Of a stretch of 64,000 nucleotides of DNA, positions 61,067 through 64,000 are shown piece after piece. Below the pieces are notes generated by a model. That model saw nothing but the letters and a program-made list of their open reading frames with translations. It was not told the DNA's origin and made no database searches. Numbering within the stretch: the first letter of the stretch is position 1; every line of letters begins with the position of its first letter. The translations under genes and the position numbers were made by a program. Source of the DNA: Seminavis robusta (lineage: Eukaryota > Bacillariophyta > Bacillariophyceae > Naviculales > Naviculaceae); the NCBI GenBank assembly GCA_903772945.1, contig CAICTM010000164.1, forward strand, positions 1 to 64,000. The letters run 5' to 3'.

Positions 61067-64000
61067 ATGTCTAAACATCATAGTGCAGGCAGTGATGGCG
61101 CTCCTTTGGCCGAGAACGATGGCCCTGTTGTGGCGTATGATGTTGTGGATTTTGATGTTGATGAAGATGTGGAAGGAGGCACGAAGGATGGCCCTTCCAA
61201 GGGAATGGATAAAACTGGAGAGGAGGACCTCGAGAGTGATAAGGGTGGCGAAGAATTGGACGAAGGCAGTTATGATGAGAGTGAGCAGTCTATTGACTCT
61301 GATCAAGAACGAGAAGAAGCTGTTCGAGAGGGATTCTTCTGGTTCTTTGTGGATAAGCTTGGGTGCGCGGTTTTGGCTCCGCTTTTGGAAGCCCTGGACA
61401 GCTTCTTGAAGTCTATCCAAGACTTTTTCATGTCGTTTTTTAATCGATTGATGCGTTGCTTCCGGGGTAATGACGAACCAGCTGACGCACAGGATTTGGT
61501 CACAGAAGTTGCAGATGCCGTGGACCCTTCTTCCGCACTGGACTCTTCCAAGCTTCTGAGTCACACCAATAGTGCTTCTGGATTCGGCGGTGGTCCCACA
61601 GGCCTCGAGAACAGTGCTGTTGGATTCGGTGGAGGTCCTATTGGCTCTCCTGGTGTGGCCGAAATGGCAGCTTCGGCTGTAAGTTAATTGCCTTTCGGAT
61701 TGGATGGTCTCTAAAACACACGCCCGTCATATTTCCTTCTTTGGTTCCTAACTGCCTTTTCTGCTTCGATACCTACTATCCCTAGGCCCAAGGTGCTGCA
61801 ACTTCCTCGGCTTCTGGAGTTGCTGCCAGTGCTGGTGTTGCTGGAGCATCTGCTGCAGGTGCGCCCAGTTGAATGATCATGTTCAATTTGAAAAGTTCCT
61901 CATTGCCGCATTCTGACATGTGCTTTCTATAACTGCTTGCAGGACTAACTGGGGCCACCACGTTGGTCGGAGCAGTTGCCACTTCAAGTCTAGTCACACA
62001 GGCTGGAGTAGCTGTTGGAGGTAAGCTCACAATGCTTTGATTTGATTGATTCCATTTGCTTCATCAAGAAAGGACGGCAACTAAAGTTTCGTTTGTTCTG
62101 CTGTAGCAACACTGACTGCAGCAGCATTGTCTGCAGGGGTATTGCAGTCAACTTCATCAGGTCCAACCCCAACTCCAGAAACACAGTTTCCCACAATTTT
62201 TGACAAGTTTGTCCCCCCTGTTTGCTCAGATGCTGAAAAGATGGAGGTAGGGTTCGTTGAGCTTCAGATCAAGGGAATCCCACCTGATCTTCTGTTCAAT
62301 CAACAGGACAGGCAGATGATTGAGTTCCTCTTCAGAGATGTTTACAATGACATATCTGTGAGTTCTTCATGCTTCAACTTTGCTCATGAACCATTCTATG
62401 TATTTATTTCATTCCTTCTGATTACAAATTCTTGTTTCCTCTGAAATCTCAGGGAATGTGTCTGGACCTGTATGATCGAGTAATGCACAATGTCACTATT
62501 GACAAGTGGGAAACAGATTGGGGCAACTTCACCAGCAGTGATACTCTGAGCTTCTTGCCACCTGATTTTGGTAGTCTGGATCTCGGAAACAGTTCAACGG
62601 TTGGCAGGATTGGCGCTTCTAAAGGAAACCAAACCTCCCAGTCCGACCCATTGATCTCGTGGCTTCAAGACACCAATACTTCCTTGGATGAGTACAGCGA
62701 TCTGGTGGCCAACAGCATCACTACTGTTGTCTGGAAGGCCATTGTTGCCTGTAATGGGTGTCCCGATTATGAGCCCCTGTTCCAGCTAGCCACCGAAGAC
62801 AACACATCAGCCAGGACGAGAAGGACTTTGAGTAATCTGCATGCCCACAGGAATCTTGTGATGGATGGGTTGAATCTTGAAATGTCTGAGTTCTTGCCTC
62901 TACATGCCGCATCCTTTGGATTCAATATGCAAACAGCCCTATCAAATAATGTGGATGCTCAACAACCCGGCAAAAGGTTGAGCGCCACCCCAATGCAAGT
63001 TGGCTCTGCTATCACACTTGCGGCAACCACAACGGATGTGATCAGCCTAGAAGCGGAGCAAGTTCAAGTGGTTGACCCAGAAATTCTAGAACAAGCCAGA
63101 CTGCTTGTGGAAGCAAATAACGGAACGATCAAGACTCCTTTTGTCAACGCTGAGCTACTCACCATTCGGGAGTGTCTTCAAGAGAGCAATAGCACTGAAG
63201 ATGCTTCAGAGTTGTGCAAGAAAATCTTTGAAGAAACTTCAGGGGTTACTGAATCTGAATCTCTGAGCCTTTGTTTGGAGAACCCCAGCAGTGGCCAGTG
63301 CCAGCAAATCCTTCCTAGGATTGTCGATGGAATACTAGACTTGACTGGTCGACGAGTAAGCATCACCCAACTGGTTGCTCAATTATCCCAGGAAGAAACT
63401 GCGTCATGGGGACAAACCACCCCAGGCCAATTAGAAGAAAATGTGCAGGATGTGGGAGCAAATCTTGATGCCCTGCGTGATGCTGAGACTACCTATCCAA
63501 CTGGCCCGTCAATAAGTGTACAACCTAATACAGCAATGCCTACAGTTGCTCCCGGCAGCCCATCTGTATCTCCAACAACAGACAAACCCGCAAGTGCCAG
63601 TCCCACAACATCTCTTCCTACAGTCACTCCAGGTAGCCCTTCTTTAGCTCCGACAACAGAGAAACCAACGAGTGGAAGTCCCTCATCAGCTTTGCCTACA
63701 GTCACTCCTGGTAGCCCTTCTGCTGCTCCGACAACAGACAAACCGACTAGTGCCAGTCCCACCACAGCTCTGCCTACAGTCACTCCCGGAACTCCATCTG
63801 TTTCTCCAACAACAGACAGACCCACAAGCACAAGTCCCTCAACAGCTTTGCCTACAGTCACTCCCGGTACTCCATCTGTTTCTCCAACTACAGACAAACC
63901 CACAAGTTCCAGTCCCACCACAGCTTTGCCTACAGTCACTCCTGGCAGCCCTTCTGTTGCTCCGACAACAGACAAACCGACAAGTGCAAGTCCCTCAACA
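61067..64000 (+). CDS. Type II membrane protein with PT-rich mucin-like tandem repeats (3' end beyond window)
   Basis: Five exons are visible: 61067-61678, 61786-61858, 61943-62020, 62107-62357 and 62453 to the edge, all GT-AG with consistent phases (854 aa so far, open at 64000). Exon 1 is an acidic cytosolic domain with an amphipathic/hydrophobic stretch (EGFFWFFVDKLGCAVLAPLL, about 88-110) and a GFGGGP pair. Exons 2 and 3 are tiny (73 and 78 bases) and encode Gly/Ala/Val-rich sequence (GVAASAGVAGASAAG, TTLVGAVATSSLVTQAGVAV) that, with the start of exon 4, makes the likely membrane anchor. Exon 5 encodes an ectodomain with N-glycosylation sequons, then at least five 26-residue (78-bp) repeats of the form LPTVTPG(S/T)PSVSPTTDKPTS. 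Such Thr/Pro tracts are usually heavily glycosylated. Surface or wall role inferred. Confidence 0.85.
63500..64000 (+). repeat. 78-bp coding tandem repeats (PT-rich)
   Basis: At least six units marked by CCTACAGT(C/T)(A/G)CTCC at about 63539, 63617, 63695, 63773, 63851 and 63929, spaced exactly 78 bases. The array continues past the window edge. Confidence 0.9.

Noticed and set aside
63493-63975. Minus-strand Gly/Val-rich repetitive frame at the right edge
   Set aside because: It is the antisense shadow of the 78-bp coding repeats on the plus strand, whose frame is joined by good splice sites to upstream exons.

Overview
The window reads as nuclear DNA of a diatom, probably a pennate benthic species (Seminavis-like; this is inference from gene style). 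The evidence is short GT-AG introns in compact genes, type II single-pass proteins with GxIPxE leucine-rich repeats, PT/PS-rich secreted proteins, a plastid-type bipartite presequence, a DIRS-type retroelement, and gene-poor spacers full of CTAG, GGTACC and GAATCGAAT microrepeats. Start codons below were chosen as the first plausible ATG, and exon joins were checked for phase by hand.

Layout. 0.1-3.9 kb: a broken tyrosine-recombinase retroelement with split direct repeats. 4.1-6.1 kb: a two-exon gene joining an amidoligase-like domain to an RBR ubiquitin ligase. 6.3-7.0 kb: a duplicated, apparently decayed membrane-protein gene. 7.7-9.4 kb: a 5'-truncated LINE with a zinc/restriction-like nuclease tail; a second, related LINE lineage left fragments at 22.3, 28.1 and 33.1 kb. 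9.7 kb: a Lys-rich disordered protein. 10.4-15.1 kb: gene-poor, with a 140-bp tandem repeat. 15.1-16.2 kb: V-ATPase subunit c with an unusual loop insertion. 17.3-18.6 kb: an unrecognised, partly broken gene. 18.8-20.5 kb: a membrane-anchored papain-family protease. 21.2-22.2 kb: an unrecognised minus-strand gene remnant. 23.9-25.3 kb: a WD40 gene cut short by a stop. 25.4-27.8 kb: an MLO-family membrane protein carrying four EF-hands.

Second half. 29.6 kb: secreted PS-rich protein. 31.8 and 40.2 kb: two NAD(P)-binding NmrA/SDR-like enzymes. 34.7 kb: plastid FTR-variable-chain-like protein. 36.0-39.0 kb: type II LRR receptor. 41.5-44.0 kb: secreted GH3 glycosidase. 44.6-45.7 kb: secreted alpha-carbonic anhydrase with apparent frame breaks. 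46.1-46.6 kb: a pogo/Tc1-like MITE. 47.1-50.4 kb: a seven-exon EGF-repeat membrane protein, divergent from MPDU1 (50.8-51.8 kb). 52.5 and 57.8-59.3 kb: coiled-coil proteins. 61.1 kb to the window edge: a type II membrane protein with a mucin-like PT-rich tandem-repeat ectodomain, open at the edge.

The genes do not form a pathway cluster. Many concern the cell surface, secretion or membranes (LRR, EGF, PT-rich, PS-rich, MLO-EF, GH3, membrane cathepsin, CA). The strongest leads are two domain fusions: amidoligase-like plus RBR, and MLO plus a built-in calmodulin-like module.
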